Positions 33,901-45,084 of a stretch of DNA of 64,000 nucleotides are shown piece by piece; the stretch's first letter is position 1; the number at the start of each line of letters is the position of its first letter. This DNA comes from Linanthus parryae (lineage: Eukaryota > Streptophyta > Magnoliopsida > Ericales > Polemoniaceae): the NCBI GenBank assembly GCA_023055425.1, contig JALGPY010000010.1, forward strand, positions 15,225,363-15,289,362, given 5' to 3'. The notes under the pieces were generated by a model. It saw nothing but the letters and a program-made list of their open reading frames with translations. It made no database searches and was not told where the DNA came from. A program made the position numbers and the translations under genes.

Positions 33901-36021
33901 AACAATTTATTCTTTATCTATCTCATAGATAACACCCATTCACTAATGTTTCAATTATATTGAATTAGCTTGGTTGCATAACGCAAAGTGGAGCAACACT
34001 TCAAACCTTTCATGTCTAGCTCGCTCTTTTAAAGAGCTTCTTTCAATGTATGATCATATCATACGCCTCCATGTTCTCATCTTGCTTCCAAAGCTCATAG
34101 TTCATGGCAGCTATCATGAGGAAAGTCACATCCAAAGAACCACTCTTTGATGTTCCTTTCCATTAGGTCTTAGTGTGTTTTGGTAGTTGGCGGGAAGAGA
34201 ACTTTATGTTCTACAATATAGAACAATTTCTCTTTTATTTGAGAACAATTCTTAATTTTATACCAACCTAGAAAATAGATTCCATACAGCTTGTCCATCT
34301 TATGGACATAAAGTCGTGTTTTGTTTGTTTAATGCCATGTATATTCAATACTAAAAGGATTATGCAAATTATTGCGGCGTTTAACTATATTCAACAAGGA
34401 TTTAAGTTGTCAAACATAGCTCCCACTATTTTTCTCAGTTAATAACCCTCCATATTAATACGGAAAATACCATTATATTTTCTAGTGGGTCCAAGATCCC
34501 TTTTTCACTTCTTCTTAAGCTTGCTTTGGCAAGTCACCCAAGAATTGGTTATTTAGGTAGGAACCATTCCAAGTGCATCCCATACAAATCTTGGTCCAAT
34601 TAGGTGAATAACTATTTATTATTTATCCTTTAGATAACGCCTAATTGTCATGCCTCTAGGTTCATCAATCCAATTGATTCTTACCTAGTTGCGTCCAACC
34701 TCTTGCTTCAACATACACACATTACTAGCTTGTGTCGTCCGCAACACGCCATGGTAAATTAAAATCGCCTTGCTTTGGAAAGCCTGAATTTTAATAAACC
34801 TTGATCATGAAGGGTGTTTAGGCAAGAGAAGGCAAAACGCAATATCTTATTTGAGGGATTTAGTAGTTCTTAATTTGTTTGGTTGATCCCATCAACATGA
34901 TCTACTTATTTGGATTGGGAAATCCACAATAAAAGACCAACTTTGTTTACTATTATCTTGTTAACGTATTGCTAGTATCGCCATACACACAAAATAAATA
35001 ACAAGACATAAATAATAAACATCCACAAAAAGAAAAAATAACATGGCATGGATATGGGCCCTAGACTAAGATATTACCAAGCTAATGATAATATCTATAT
35101 GCCCTAAAGTGACAAGCTCATCTCCATGTGCTCCGCCATAGCCGCGCGCCTAGGGTAGGGTGTCTTCATCGTCTTTTGGCTTCTTTGGTTCTCCGGTCTT
35201 CTTCTCCATGCTCTTGGCTATCATCTAAATATTTCTAATTCTAGCCTAACATCCACAATAAATAAATATATAAATAAATAAATAAAGCCTCACATGCTGA
35301 GGAGAAAAACGACTCGCAGGCCGTAAAACCTAATTAATTATTACATTAATTTGATAAGCTCGCAGGCCGTAAACCAAACAAAAAAAATATAAAACATCCA
35401 CAACCTAGGCCATATCCACCCACCACGTAACAAAGCACATAATACAGTTAAAACCAATTTTTAACGCGCTTTTATAATTTTTTAGTTGTTTTGGACATAC
35501 TAGGGTCAAAACGGTCCTAGAGGTTCACCATGGGTATGGCCGAACCAACCAAGGAACCGCCACACTAGGCCCGGGCCGGCCGGCCCCTAGCCCACACAGC
35601 TAGACCGTGCGCTAGGTGCGCCGACCCCCTTGGGCTGTGTGTCTTGGACGACAAGCAAGGGAGGGGCGGTTCCCTTATGGGGCCGCTCCTTCCCATGGAT
35701 TTGTTTCCAAAAACAATTCCTTCCTTATTGGGTTGTTTCCAAAACACCCTTTTGCCTTGATGCCCAAGTTTGATTGTTTCCATACTTGAAAAACTCTTTT
35801 CAAAGCATGTGCCCAAACCCTAGTTCTAGATCCAAAATTCCTCACATCCTATGTGATCAAACTCACTAATTTACACATCCAATGTTAAATTAAGTCTTGT
35901 TTATTGCATCGATTATGCTAATTAATTTCAGTTTCGCGTAATATGAATAAAATGGTGTAAAAACTGAAATCGTAACACATAAAATCATGTTATGCACTAC
36001 GACCTGTGGCTCTGGTACTAC
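30907..36021 (-). pseudogene. Copia-2 internal region remnants, copy 2
   Basis: Order as in copy 1: RNase H/RT remnants, integrase (the piece GFVYLMKAKSESFELFKELK at 32,757-32,975), protease, gag near 33,630-34,400, and leader with a GC-rich block near 35,560. The degenerate primer site lies directly before 36,022. Nothing is translatable. Confidence 0.75.
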
Positions 36022-36996
36022 TGTTGGGTTTCGACGTAGGTTACGCAGCGGAATAATAAAAATTTAATTCCTATTCAAATTCCACCAAGGATCACAGGAA
36101 GAGACATTCATAACATGATGAAGGACATAGAAGATGTGTACCTTTTTGGTTCGGGAGATCACACGGAGAATAATGTCCTCGTCTCTACGGTTGATCCACG
36201 TCTAGAGGCGAGATCTAGATTCTTCCTTCTCCTAGTGCTAGCTTGGACCGGAGGAAGAGGGAAAATCGAATCATGCAACGAGGACAAGAGAGGGGTTCGG
36301 CCCTCTCTTGTGGCCGACGGGACGGCTAGGAGGGTTCGGCCCTCTTAGCTTGTCTCTTGCTTTCTCTTTTTGCTCTCTCTCCCACTCACTTATGTTATGA
36401 GCATTCGTTGTGGGAAGGAAGCTAGAGCATCCTTTATATAGTCCAACAACTCCTTGTTAAATACATAAGGCACTTCCTAGTTCTACATGAACTTGGTTTA
36501 GTCTCTTCCTTGCATATTACACCTACTAAGTTTGCAAGGTGTTGCAAAGTGAGCCTTCTCATTAATTAATCAATTAATTAATTACTAACATGGAGCGGTG
36601 TCTAGCAACACATCCATGCCACCCAACTAATAAAAATAAGTCAGTGATCCCGACAAACCTCTTGTGCCCAATATCACTTATTGCGCTATCCCTTTGTCTC
36701 CATATCCGGATTGGACACGAGACATAAATAGTCACACTCGTATATCCAATCCATATTTCCTCGATCCTGAGAATTTGCTTATGCAACCCTCGAGTGGTCG
36801 TGGATATTTGCTCCCATTATGTGAGAGGGACAAATCCTCTCTTCATCACTACGATCTCTAAGATTGCTTCCTATCATGCCCGATAGCTATCTTTATAGTC
36901 ACCCAGTTACGGTGTAACGTTTGATAACATCAAAGCATGATATTTCAGAACTAGAGTATCTAGTGACTTCAAGTCTAAGGATTGCAATTATATTAG
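36022..36996 (-). repeat. Copia-2 5' LTR (right), first part, copy 2
   Basis: Starts TGTTGGGTTTCGACG like 9,860 in copy 1. It is cut by the gypsy element after ATTAG, and the remaining part resumes at 52,100 with CACTCC. Confidence 0.9.
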
Positions 36997-37605
36997 TGTG
37001 CACAAGAGATTCCGGCAGGGAGACCTCCGTGTACACCGTAAGTAGAGGATCAGAGATAGCACAGGAAGAGTTGGGTTGTGTGTAGGGAGAGAGTAAGGCA
37101 GTAGTAATGTCTGAGAGAGAGACAGAGGTTTGGCAGAGCTTCCGCGTATGGCTAGTGTGTTCTCCTTTGTATGGAAAGGTTAACGTCCTATATATAATGG
37201 AGAATGTGACCGTTGCAGTGTGGTTAATGCGCCCATCAATGGCGGCTTAATTAGCTTAACCGCAACGGCACGTTCGTCCACCTATATAGGGACTGTTACA
37301 GCACGTTATGCGCGAATACCGGAACCGTTACGAGGTTGACCGGATTGACCGGGTTTATGGAGCTCGTGCCATGAATCTCTCAAAAGCAGTTACTAAAGGT
37401 CGCTCGCGGGCTTGGCTCGCACGCGACTCTAGCCTCCAAACCACTAAGTCCCTACAAGTCCCGTGCAGTGGTATGCGAGGGCTCTGTCTCGCAGCCCCCA
37501 CATGGATCAGCGCGGCTGGTGATCCAGTGTGTGTGGAGCACAGTATGGTGTGCTGGATGGTTGTCATGTGGCCAAGATCTGTCAGCTCAGAAAGCACTAT
37601 CTACA
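36997..37605 (-). repeat. Gypsy 3' LTR (left)
   Basis: 609 bp, TGTGCACAAG to CACTATCTACA on the plus strand. Compared with the other LTR it lacks one GTTTGACCGG unit in the run of TTGACCGG repeats near 37,335. A TATA-like TATATATA near 37,190 on the reverse strand would be the LTR promoter. Confidence 0.95.
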
Positions 37606-37619
37606 TTAGCCCCCTTTCT
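37606..37619 (-). promoter_or_regulatory. Gypsy polypurine tract
   Basis: On the minus strand AGAAAGGGGGCTAA immediately precedes the LTR start TGTAGATAG. This is the expected position for plus-strand priming and confirms that the left LTR is the 3' one. Confidence 0.8.
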
Positions 37620-38352
37620 GCGCGTGAAGACTCATAGCTGTATAGACTTCCATGCGCGGAAACCAACTTACGCGTCGCTGCCACGCACCAATTCAAACAT
37701 AAGTAAATTCAGCCCCCGTGCGTGCCATTATGACCTAAAACCCCTAGAGTCGTGCCGTCTGGCCTTTAGGGTTTTAGGCGTGACGTCAGCTTGTCCTGTG
37801 ATTGCGCGATTCGACGGTGACGGTTGCGATTCGACTACTGTAAGGACGCAACCCTTCATTGTTTTTGGATAAATACTTTGTACTCTCCATTGTTGCAAAG
37901 CATCACTTCTTTATCTTAAAGTGAATGATACCCGGAAGTCTTCGAGAGCAGATCCAAATAATCAATCACCAGTTCACTCTTGTCAATCGTCTTCTTCGAT
38001 TGTGTGCAGCCAAGCAAACTTCATCAAAACAAGGTTGGCCTTGTTTAATTTTGTTTAACATACCGATGTACGCTTTGAACTGTGTTGGATCTGCAAACCC
38101 ATGACATATTATCTGTTGAACACTTGTGAAGAAGCTCCAATCTTTGAACTTAATTTCAGCTTAATCCCCCAATAATAAGGACCTTGGATGTAGGGTTTTG
38201 AAATTCTTGATAATGCAAACAATTTCCAACCTCTAATTTCTGAAACTGATACCAGAAACTGTTCATCTTTCTTCCCATAGATCTTGAATCTCAGAATTCG
38301 AACTGAAGTGTGGCATATTTCTCCCCCTTTTTTTTCTTGTTTTTCCGCAGGA
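37620..38352 (+). promoter_or_regulatory. Putative promoter and 5' UTR (with intron) of the antisense gene
   Basis: This is DNA between the 3' LTR and the PMD start codon. A TATA-like ATAAATAC at about 37,869 is followed by a CT- and A-rich leader. A likely 5' UTR intron runs from a donor near 38,030 (ACAAG then GTTGGCC) to the acceptor TTTTTCCGCAG at 38,350, three bases before the ATG. Signals are weak by eye and unproven; the pyrimidine-rich acceptor is the strongest. Confidence 0.4.
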
Positions 38353-41300
38353 ATGGCAAAGACAAGAGGAACTAGACCCACCAAGGAGGACGAAGAGATA
38401 CCTGATCTTCCACAAGCTCTTTGGCGAAAAGCCCCCTACCTGGGTGGCAAGGACTTCTACCATGCGGGAGTTAAGGCAAAGAAACTACCTGCTTCTGTCC
38501 CCAATGAGGGATTGCTAACATTAACTCCTCCAGTTAACTCAGCCTTGCTTGATTTGATTGGCTCCGAGGACGTGGTTCGACTGGGAATCGAAAATGGGTA
38601 CTTCCCGTATGCTGCGATTTCCACCCAAGCTTTTGTTCAGAAATTGGATTACATGGACGAGTGGATTGACCATGTGCTGACCGATCATGCTGTGACTCTC
38701 AACGAGGCCGGCGTATACTTCGTCGTTCGGGCTATGAAGGGTGCTGCCGTGAAGCTGGACCAGTCCATGCTTCTAAACCTTCTTTCCCGCTACTCGCCTG
38801 CGACTCACACTTTTCACTTTGCTGAGTTCGAGGCTGCTCCCACGCTCGAGGACGTGCATATGCTGTATGATCTGTCTCCCATGGGCGAGGTGGACCCTTT
38901 GAGTCCCTTGAGGACGGATGCGGAGATTGCTTTGTACACGCAGATGGAGGAGTGCTTGTCAGAGGTAAAGAAAATCTCCACCCGGTGGACCACTACCAAA
39001 GCCCTTCCTGACTGGCAACTGGTTGATACGTCTTCGAAGAATACTTGGAACAAATGGGTGCAGTACTTCTTCCGTGACTACGCGAACAGCAGCATTACCA
39101 AGAAGCTTCTGAGTCAAGACCCAGAGGCCACGAATTACATGGAAGGTAAAGGCTATCACTTGACCCTTTGTGCTTTCCTCTGTGCCTGGCTGTCGAGGTA
39201 CTTGATTGATGGTCACCCGCACAATGGGGTCTTCTATCACGTTCTGCCACTTGCTGTGAAACTGGCCCTTGGCCAGAAAGTCGCACTTGGACCCTTGGTC
39301 TTGGGTACGCTGTACTATAGACTGGATCAGCTAGTTGTGGCCATGAAAGAGTCGCGTGGCCGCCTCGACATACTGACTTTCGTCAACATTGCCTTCTTGA
39401 CGATGTGGGTCTTTGAGCGATGGCCTTCATATGCCCCAACTGCTTCTAAACCCAACAAGTGGTGTCCCCCAGGCGCGATGGAGGAGCGTAACAGCGGCAG
39501 AGCTGCGAGGTGGTTCGGAGCGAACAATACCAGGTGCGTTTGGAGCCTGATATGCGACAACCGGCGAGAGTTCATTGCCAGGCCCTATGCCGTGCGTATT
39601 GAGAACGTGCGATGGTTTCCAAAGCTGTACCCTTCTAAGGGTGTTGTCTTCTCAGAAGAGCTCCTCTTTGAAGAGGGATCGCATTTCCATGAACGCTACC
39701 GCGAATTCTTTTGCTGGTGCCTGCGAGGTTCCCTACCTGCTCTCGCAGAGCATATTCGTGAGCTCGCTCCGAGGTACGAAAGGATTACTGTGGATTTTGA
39801 CCCCACTCGAGTTTCTCCCCAGTTCGGCTTTGATGCAGTGGCACCCTCAATCTGGCCACAGTCCATTATCAGAGGCTGCTATAAGCGCTTGTTGACAAAG
39901 GAGTGCAAAACAGTCTTCATGAGCAACCTTCCCTTTGAGCAACCTGCGGGTAACCGCGAAGGTGGTTGTTCTAAGAACTGGCCCGGATACTGGCACGCCC
40001 AACAGACAAGGTTTGAGACGCAGTAGGCCCCTCAGCCAAGCAGAGCTCCTTTGATCAAAAGGAACTCTTTCCCGTTTCGTCCCAATTGCAGTCTGGACGA
40101 ATCTGAATATGGTTGCTACTCATTGTTGGATCATGAGAACCATTTGTGCCCTGCCTTCATTATGGATGAAAAGATCGCCGCAGTTAAGAAAGGCGACTCG
40201 CATGTCATCAGATATAGCGAGACTTTTGCTAAGGTAAGCAACTTCTTTTGCATGCGTTTAACTTCTTGATTTTCTCATATTGACATCTTTATTCTACACT
40301 GCTTGCTGTAGTGCCATGTGCGGAGGTTCGCATCTGGCGATCGTTCCAAGTCGCTGCTTAACACGATTGTTACCACAAGAAGACAAGGACAGTCGTTCCT
40401 GCTAGCATCAAGGATGGATCCTGACGTCGAAACCAGGATTCGCGGGGTCATGAATGCTTTTGCTGACTCGCTGATAGATAATGCTCCGGCCTTGTCTCCC
40501 CCTAGAGATAATCCGTCTCCTCCAGCGACTGCCGCGCCAAGAGCGAAGAGACCCAGGCAAAGGGGAATTACAATCTCTTCTCCTAGAAGCGTTCCAACTT
40601 CCCCTCCTGCGAGATCCCTTTCTGCCAAGGACAAGGGCAAAGGTCGCATGACCAGTAAAACGCGAAAGGAGCTCGCAGTGGAGACCTTCGTTCCATTCGG
40701 CCAGGAGGAAGAAGAGGAGAGGCGGGGGCCAAGAGGAGGATATGAAGAAGAAGAAAGAGCAAATGTGATACATGAGGAAGAATCAGGAGGTAACTCCATC
40801 GCGTTTCCCCTCTCATTATCGTAATTCTTTTGCAACTCGATCTTGAACCAATCGTTTCTTCGCAGATGATGATGATGATGAGACCATCGGTGGCCTTTTG
40901 GCCAAGAGACAGAAGAGGGATGCTCATTCTGGCATTCCGGACGAACCCATAAGCGAGGACGTTCTTGCCGAGTCCAGGAAGACAGCCGCGGAAGCTGCTG
41001 AAAGGAGAAGGCAGCGAGAAGACGAGGAGCTCGAGCGTGTGAGGCAGCGGAGCCTCGAAGAGCAACATGTTGACGACTTAGTGCGTCCAGCTGATGAGGA
41101 AGATGCGCTTCCCGAAGAGGTGGCTCCTCAAGCAGAGGAGGAGGATGCGGCTCCCGAAGAGGATGCGGCAGCCTTGGAGCAAGTCCAGGCAGATTTTGAA
41201 GAAATCGCAGGCGGCAATAAAGGTGAGATTTTTAATCTCGCAGTAACTTATCGAGATGTTATTGTGGGTGCCTTAGAGCATGGTGTGTCAAAAGCTGACA

Positions 41301-42648
41301 TTCGCCGTTGGCTAGTAGGCAAGTGCGGTGAACCCTCAGGTAATCACTTGATCGATATGCGTGAACTAAGATTAGCAACTCAAAGCATAATCATGACTAG
41401 TTTTTCGCGCCCCAGGTCACGCTCATTTTAAAGGCATGCTTAATGAGGACACACTAATAGGGCATGGTTCCACGTCTTTAGTGTATGACGAAGATACTGC
41501 AATCTCACCTTCGCGTGGAGGTGCTTGCTCTTAGCTTTAGCAAAGATAGCAAAATAACGTACAATACGAGTCACCTCATATCATCGCATTTTGTATCGCA
41601 GGCAATGCTGATGAACCCGTGCTGGAGCAAAGGAGTCAACCTTCTGCGTCCTATGTCCCGGTGCCGAGTTCCCATACCGAGAAACCCGTCGCAGCTGCTG
41701 AATACGCAGGAGAGCCTTTTGAGGATGTCATCGAGCTTTCTGATGATGCCGAGGCTGACACTGTGCTAATGGAGGAAGATGTCCATGCTAATGCTGAGGA
41801 AATGAGAACAAGTGATGTTGATGCTACCGCATCTGAGAGTGTCCCTCGCCAAGCAACTTTGGCTGCCACCACGCCTCCAGCAATGACTGAATCGGTGGCA
41901 CCTCTTCCTGCGTGGAGCTTTTGGGGCTCGCAGGTCGGGGCTGCGATCACACATGGTGCGGCTTATACTCTTCCCCCAAATTATGAGGATTTAGAGCTCG
42001 CAGCTGATAGAAGGGCTATGGAACGAGGACAATCTTCGATCACTCCAGCAATGCGCATTCCTTCTATTCATGAGATCCTCGAAGGAACTGGTAAGTCGTG
42101 GTTTGCTGTTTGTGTTTCGCATTCTTCATTTGCGAGTTTGATAGCATGACTTAGCTTTTGATATTGCTTCAGGTTTGAAGCAAGCCGATGTGGACTGGCT
42201 AGTTCGGATGCGCCTTGCCTACCCCCAATCATTTGCGAGATCTTTGGAGATAGGGCCCTTTGATAGGAGGTTGTTCCTTACCGAAGCCATTTGGATTTTG
42301 GAGCAGCTGTCTACGGCCACGCCTGCGACCATTTCTCCTCAGAGTGCTGAACTGCTTTTTGGCATGTGCCAAAATCTTCTCGCCAAAGTTCAAGGCAGGC
42401 TGGGTTTCAAGTTTCTTATGAAAAGAGTTACCCTGATTCGCGCAGCCGTAACTTTGAAGCTCGGCCACCAAAACCTCGCAGCTGAGAAGCAAAAGGTGGA
42501 ACAGCAAAAGCAAAAGGTTGAAGAGGCTATGAAGCTTTATCATGAGATGAATGCCAAGTGCGAGCAATTGAAGCAGGAAGTGGAGCAGGTAGAGAATCTG
42601 AGCCGTCAGTTCACCCCTCATGACTCCTTGATCAAGGGTTTACTTTGA
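38353..42648 (+). CDS. Antisense plant mobile domain (PMD) gene carried by the gypsy element
   Basis: Plus-strand gene, opposite to gag-pol. GT-AG exons: 38353-40233, 40312-40789, 40866-41222, 41602-42090, 42173-42648; total 3,681 bp, in frame, about 1,226 codons. The N-terminal half is a plant mobile domain (aminotransferase-like, as in MAIL1/MAIN): GIENGYFPYAAIS, then HTFHFAEFEAAPTLEDVHML, with the signature PTLEDV near residue 163. Exon 2 is Pro/Ser/Lys-rich with a basic KRPRQR patch; exons 3-4 are strongly acidic; exon 5 ends in a Glu/Lys/Gln coiled coil (KQKVEQQKQKVEEAM). One in-frame TAG (codon 558, 40,024-40,026) interrupts exon 1, and the frame stays open after it. PMD proteins of host genes act in silencing; a role for the element is inference. 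Confidence 0.8.
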
Positions 42649-43370
42649 AATTTGAAAAGTAGCAAATGAATAGCAAAAACATCATTGTAATGTTGCTAGG
42701 GTTTCTCCCCCTTTTTTTAACAAAAGAATCGACGTGCCCGTTTTGCCCTTTCCGGGATTTGATGGAATATCTCTGTGCATATCTAATTATGACATCAGCA
42801 ATTGATATTCTGCTTGATTTTCGCGCTAATTTCTCATAAGATAAGCACGCTTTCTTTGGGAAGTCCATCCGAATCATGAATATCCGTCATTAATTAGGAT
42901 ACGCAACTGAATCGTCGTAGCCTTTAGTAGGGTAATTGATCGTTACCGCTTTTCAAGGCGTAAGTGATTGACCTTACCCTCTTTTCAAATTCTGCTGACT
43001 CATCTTGGAAACTGAAGAGTCTCCACAAGGTCTATATAAACCCTCTCTTTGCCATTTGGGTTCTTCATCCCAAAAATGTGCTTTGCCGTGAGTCCTTACG
43101 ACTGCTGGCTTCAACGCTTGTTTTTCGTTGATTCATGGCAACTCCAAGTTGTGAATCCTGAGTTTGCGCTTTGTGCTATAGAAATAGTTTCCAAGATCCG
43201 CTTTATGAGGCTTACTAATCTTTGTAACCTTTATAAATAAGATTGAGATGATATCTCATGTGTGTTCGAAGAATTTTCTTCGTCTATTATGTTTGCAGGT
43301 CATGTTTCCGGCCGCCTCCCATTGAGGTGCAGCGCCGTAGTGACCGTGCTACCGACTCGTAATGAACGGC
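42649..43370. other. Gypsy non-coding region after the antisense gene
   Basis: No gene recognised. A clean TATA-like box, CTATATAAAC, at about 43,031-43,040 on the plus strand is followed about 35 bp later by a short frame starting MCFAVSPYDC, which does not continue. It may be a relic or an independent promoter. Confidence 0.45.
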
Positions 43371-43571
43371 GGAATTCTCCTCCAGCATCCCTGGAGGAGA
43401 ATTTCTTTCCTCTTCGTTCTTGAACTCAGTAGGCTAGCCAATGCCCTTGTCTATCAGGACAAGGAGCCCAGTACCAGAGGAATGACTGCTTCCCTTGTTT
43501 TGCACGACTGCATATGCCGGAACAGGTGGTTCCTCTGGTACATATCTTGATCAGACAGGGGCCTTGTCAGA
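43371..43571. repeat. Cluster of inverted repeats in the gypsy 3' region
   Basis: Several near-perfect palindromes lie together: GAATTCTCCTCCAG with CTGGAGGAGAATTT around a 5-bp loop (43,372-43,404); CCTTGTC-TATCAG-GACAAGG (43,445-43,464); GTACCAGAGGAA (43,471-43,482) with TTCCTCTGGTAC (43,530-43,541); and a GATCAGACAGGGGCC / TTGTCAGATC near-palindrome (about 43,550-43,574). They could fold in RNA of either strand. Confidence 0.7.
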
Positions 43572-44149
43572 TCCTGAGATCTCGGACGTAGCATCACCTA
43601 GATCTTGCTGCTAGGGACGTAGCGAATGGCGAGTTGATCTCTTCGCAGAAGCATCCTACTTGCTACAGATCTTTGGCCGCAGATCTGTGCATCGCATAGC
43701 CGGTGTTGGGACCGTTAGGTTCATCCTTTATCAGCTAGGATTCCCTCGATGTGTTACTTCGAGCTTGTAAGTTACTTTTCGAATGCATTGTAAGCCATGT
43801 TGGCTGCGTAGTTAGATTTGAGCTTTTTCGCTTGTAAGCTGCTATCTAGACAGATAAGTTGTAAGTCCTTTCGACTCATAATGATAAATTGCTTTGTATG
43901 ATTTGCTGTTTTGTTACAACAAATTACAATTTCGCATGTGCATCGGCAGATTTCGCCTTGTGTGATGCTATATACATACTTCATATTTGCTATCTGCCGT
44001 ATAAATTCGCAGATATTTTATTAGATCATTCGAGATCGTGTTTTCGCAGCTGTGCCATCTTGGCAGATGGGCTTGTGTTTTGGATTCAAGTGCAAGTGCT
44101 ATCTTATCAGATAAGCTTTTGTAGGCCACTTAGGATCGCTTTGCACAAT
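43572..44149. other. Gypsy 3' region, degenerate repeat flank
   Basis: Non-coding. From about 43,940 the sequence contains diverged relatives of the 54-bp repeat unit (fragments such as GCTATCTGCCG and ATCTTATCAGATAAGCTTT). No gene seen. Confidence 0.5.
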
Positions 44150-44878
44150 GCTGCTATCATGGCAGATAGACTTCACAACGATTTTCAAATCGCATTTGTA
44201 TAGCTTTGTTATCGCAGCAGATAGGCTTGAAAGATCATTCAAGATCATGTTCGCATAGGCTGCTATCGCAACAGATAGGCTTAAAAGATTACTTAAGATT
44301 GTTTTCACACGAGCTGCTATCGTGGGAGATAGGCTTAGAAGATCAATTAAGATCGCATTTGAATAGGTTGCTATCGTGACAGATAGGCTTAGAATATCAA
44401 TTAAGATCGCATTTGCATAGGCTGCTATCGTGACAGATAGGCTTAGAAGATCAATTAAGATCGCATTTGCATAGGCTGCTATCGTGACAGATAGGCTTAG
44501 AAGATCAATTAAGATCGCATTTGCATAGGCTGCTATCACGACAGATAGGCTTAGAAGATCAATTAAGATCACATTTGCATAGGCTGCTATCGTGACAGAT
44601 AGGCTTAGAAGATCAATTAAGATCGCATTTGCATAGGCTGCTATCATGACAGATAGGCTTAGAAGATCAATTAAGATCGCATTTGCATAGGCTGCTATCG
44701 TGACAGATAGGCTTAGAAGATCAATTAAGATCGCATTTGCATAGGCTGCTATCCTGACAGATAGGCTTAGAAGATCAATTAAGATCGCATTTGCATAGGC
44801 TGCTATCGTGACAGATAGGCTTAGAAGATCAATAAAGATCGCATTCAAGTAGGTTGCTATCGCGACAGATAGGCTTTT
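44150..44878. repeat. 54-bp minisatellite in the gypsy 3' region
   Basis: About 13.5 units of 54 bp. The core unit begins GCTGCTATCGTGACAGATAG and continues GCTTAGAAGATCAATTAAGA. Units start at 44,205 plus multiples of 54 up to 44,853 with no phase slip. The middle nine (about 44,367-44,850) are nearly identical, and units at both edges are diverged, as expected from unequal exchange. The 249-codon minus-strand frame here is only the repeat read through (54 is divisible by 3). Tandem repeats in this position are common in Tat-lineage elements. Confidence 0.93.
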
Positions 44879-45084
44879 GCTAACAGTAACAATAAACCAA
44901 ATGAAGCAATATAAAAAAGCCAGAAGTATGAAATTCTTCCCATTTGGGAGAAGCCTTTTATTACAGCACTCTCATATGGGAGAGGTGAGATTACAATTCT
45001 CTCATATGGGAGAGAAGATTGTGCGAATCATAGCTATACAAAGCATAAAGCAACGTTGTAATAAAACGCGTAAAATGAGAGAAG
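44879..45084. other. Non-coding stretch between minisatellite and integrase end
   Basis: Contains two copies of the near-palindrome CTCTCATATGGGAGAG (about 44,969 and 44,999) and a diverged third (CCCATTTGGGAGAAG). No gene. Confidence 0.6.

Larger units (their letters stand above)
29483..36996 (-). mobile_element. Copia-2, copy 2, left part (interrupted by gypsy)
   Basis: Matches 3,324-10,836 of copy 1. It ends within the right LTR where the gypsy element is inserted at ATATTAG; the last 5 bp (36,992-36,996, ATTAG) are the left target repeat. The rest of the element is at 52,100-52,413. Internal sequence is as decayed as in copy 1, with shared stops, so the decay is older than the duplication. 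Confidence 0.9.

Noticed and set aside
37308..37637. Open frames within both gypsy LTRs (also 51,815-52,099)
   Set aside because: They lie wholly or mainly in LTR sequence and match nothing known; LTRs of this type are non-coding.
44099..44848. 249-codon minus-strand frame over the gypsy 3' region
   Set aside because: It is the 54-bp minisatellite read in one frame (54 is divisible by 3). No start context or homology.
44150..44878. CRISPR-like regular array
   Set aside because: Units are contiguous 54-mers with no unique spacers, within a plant retrotransposon.
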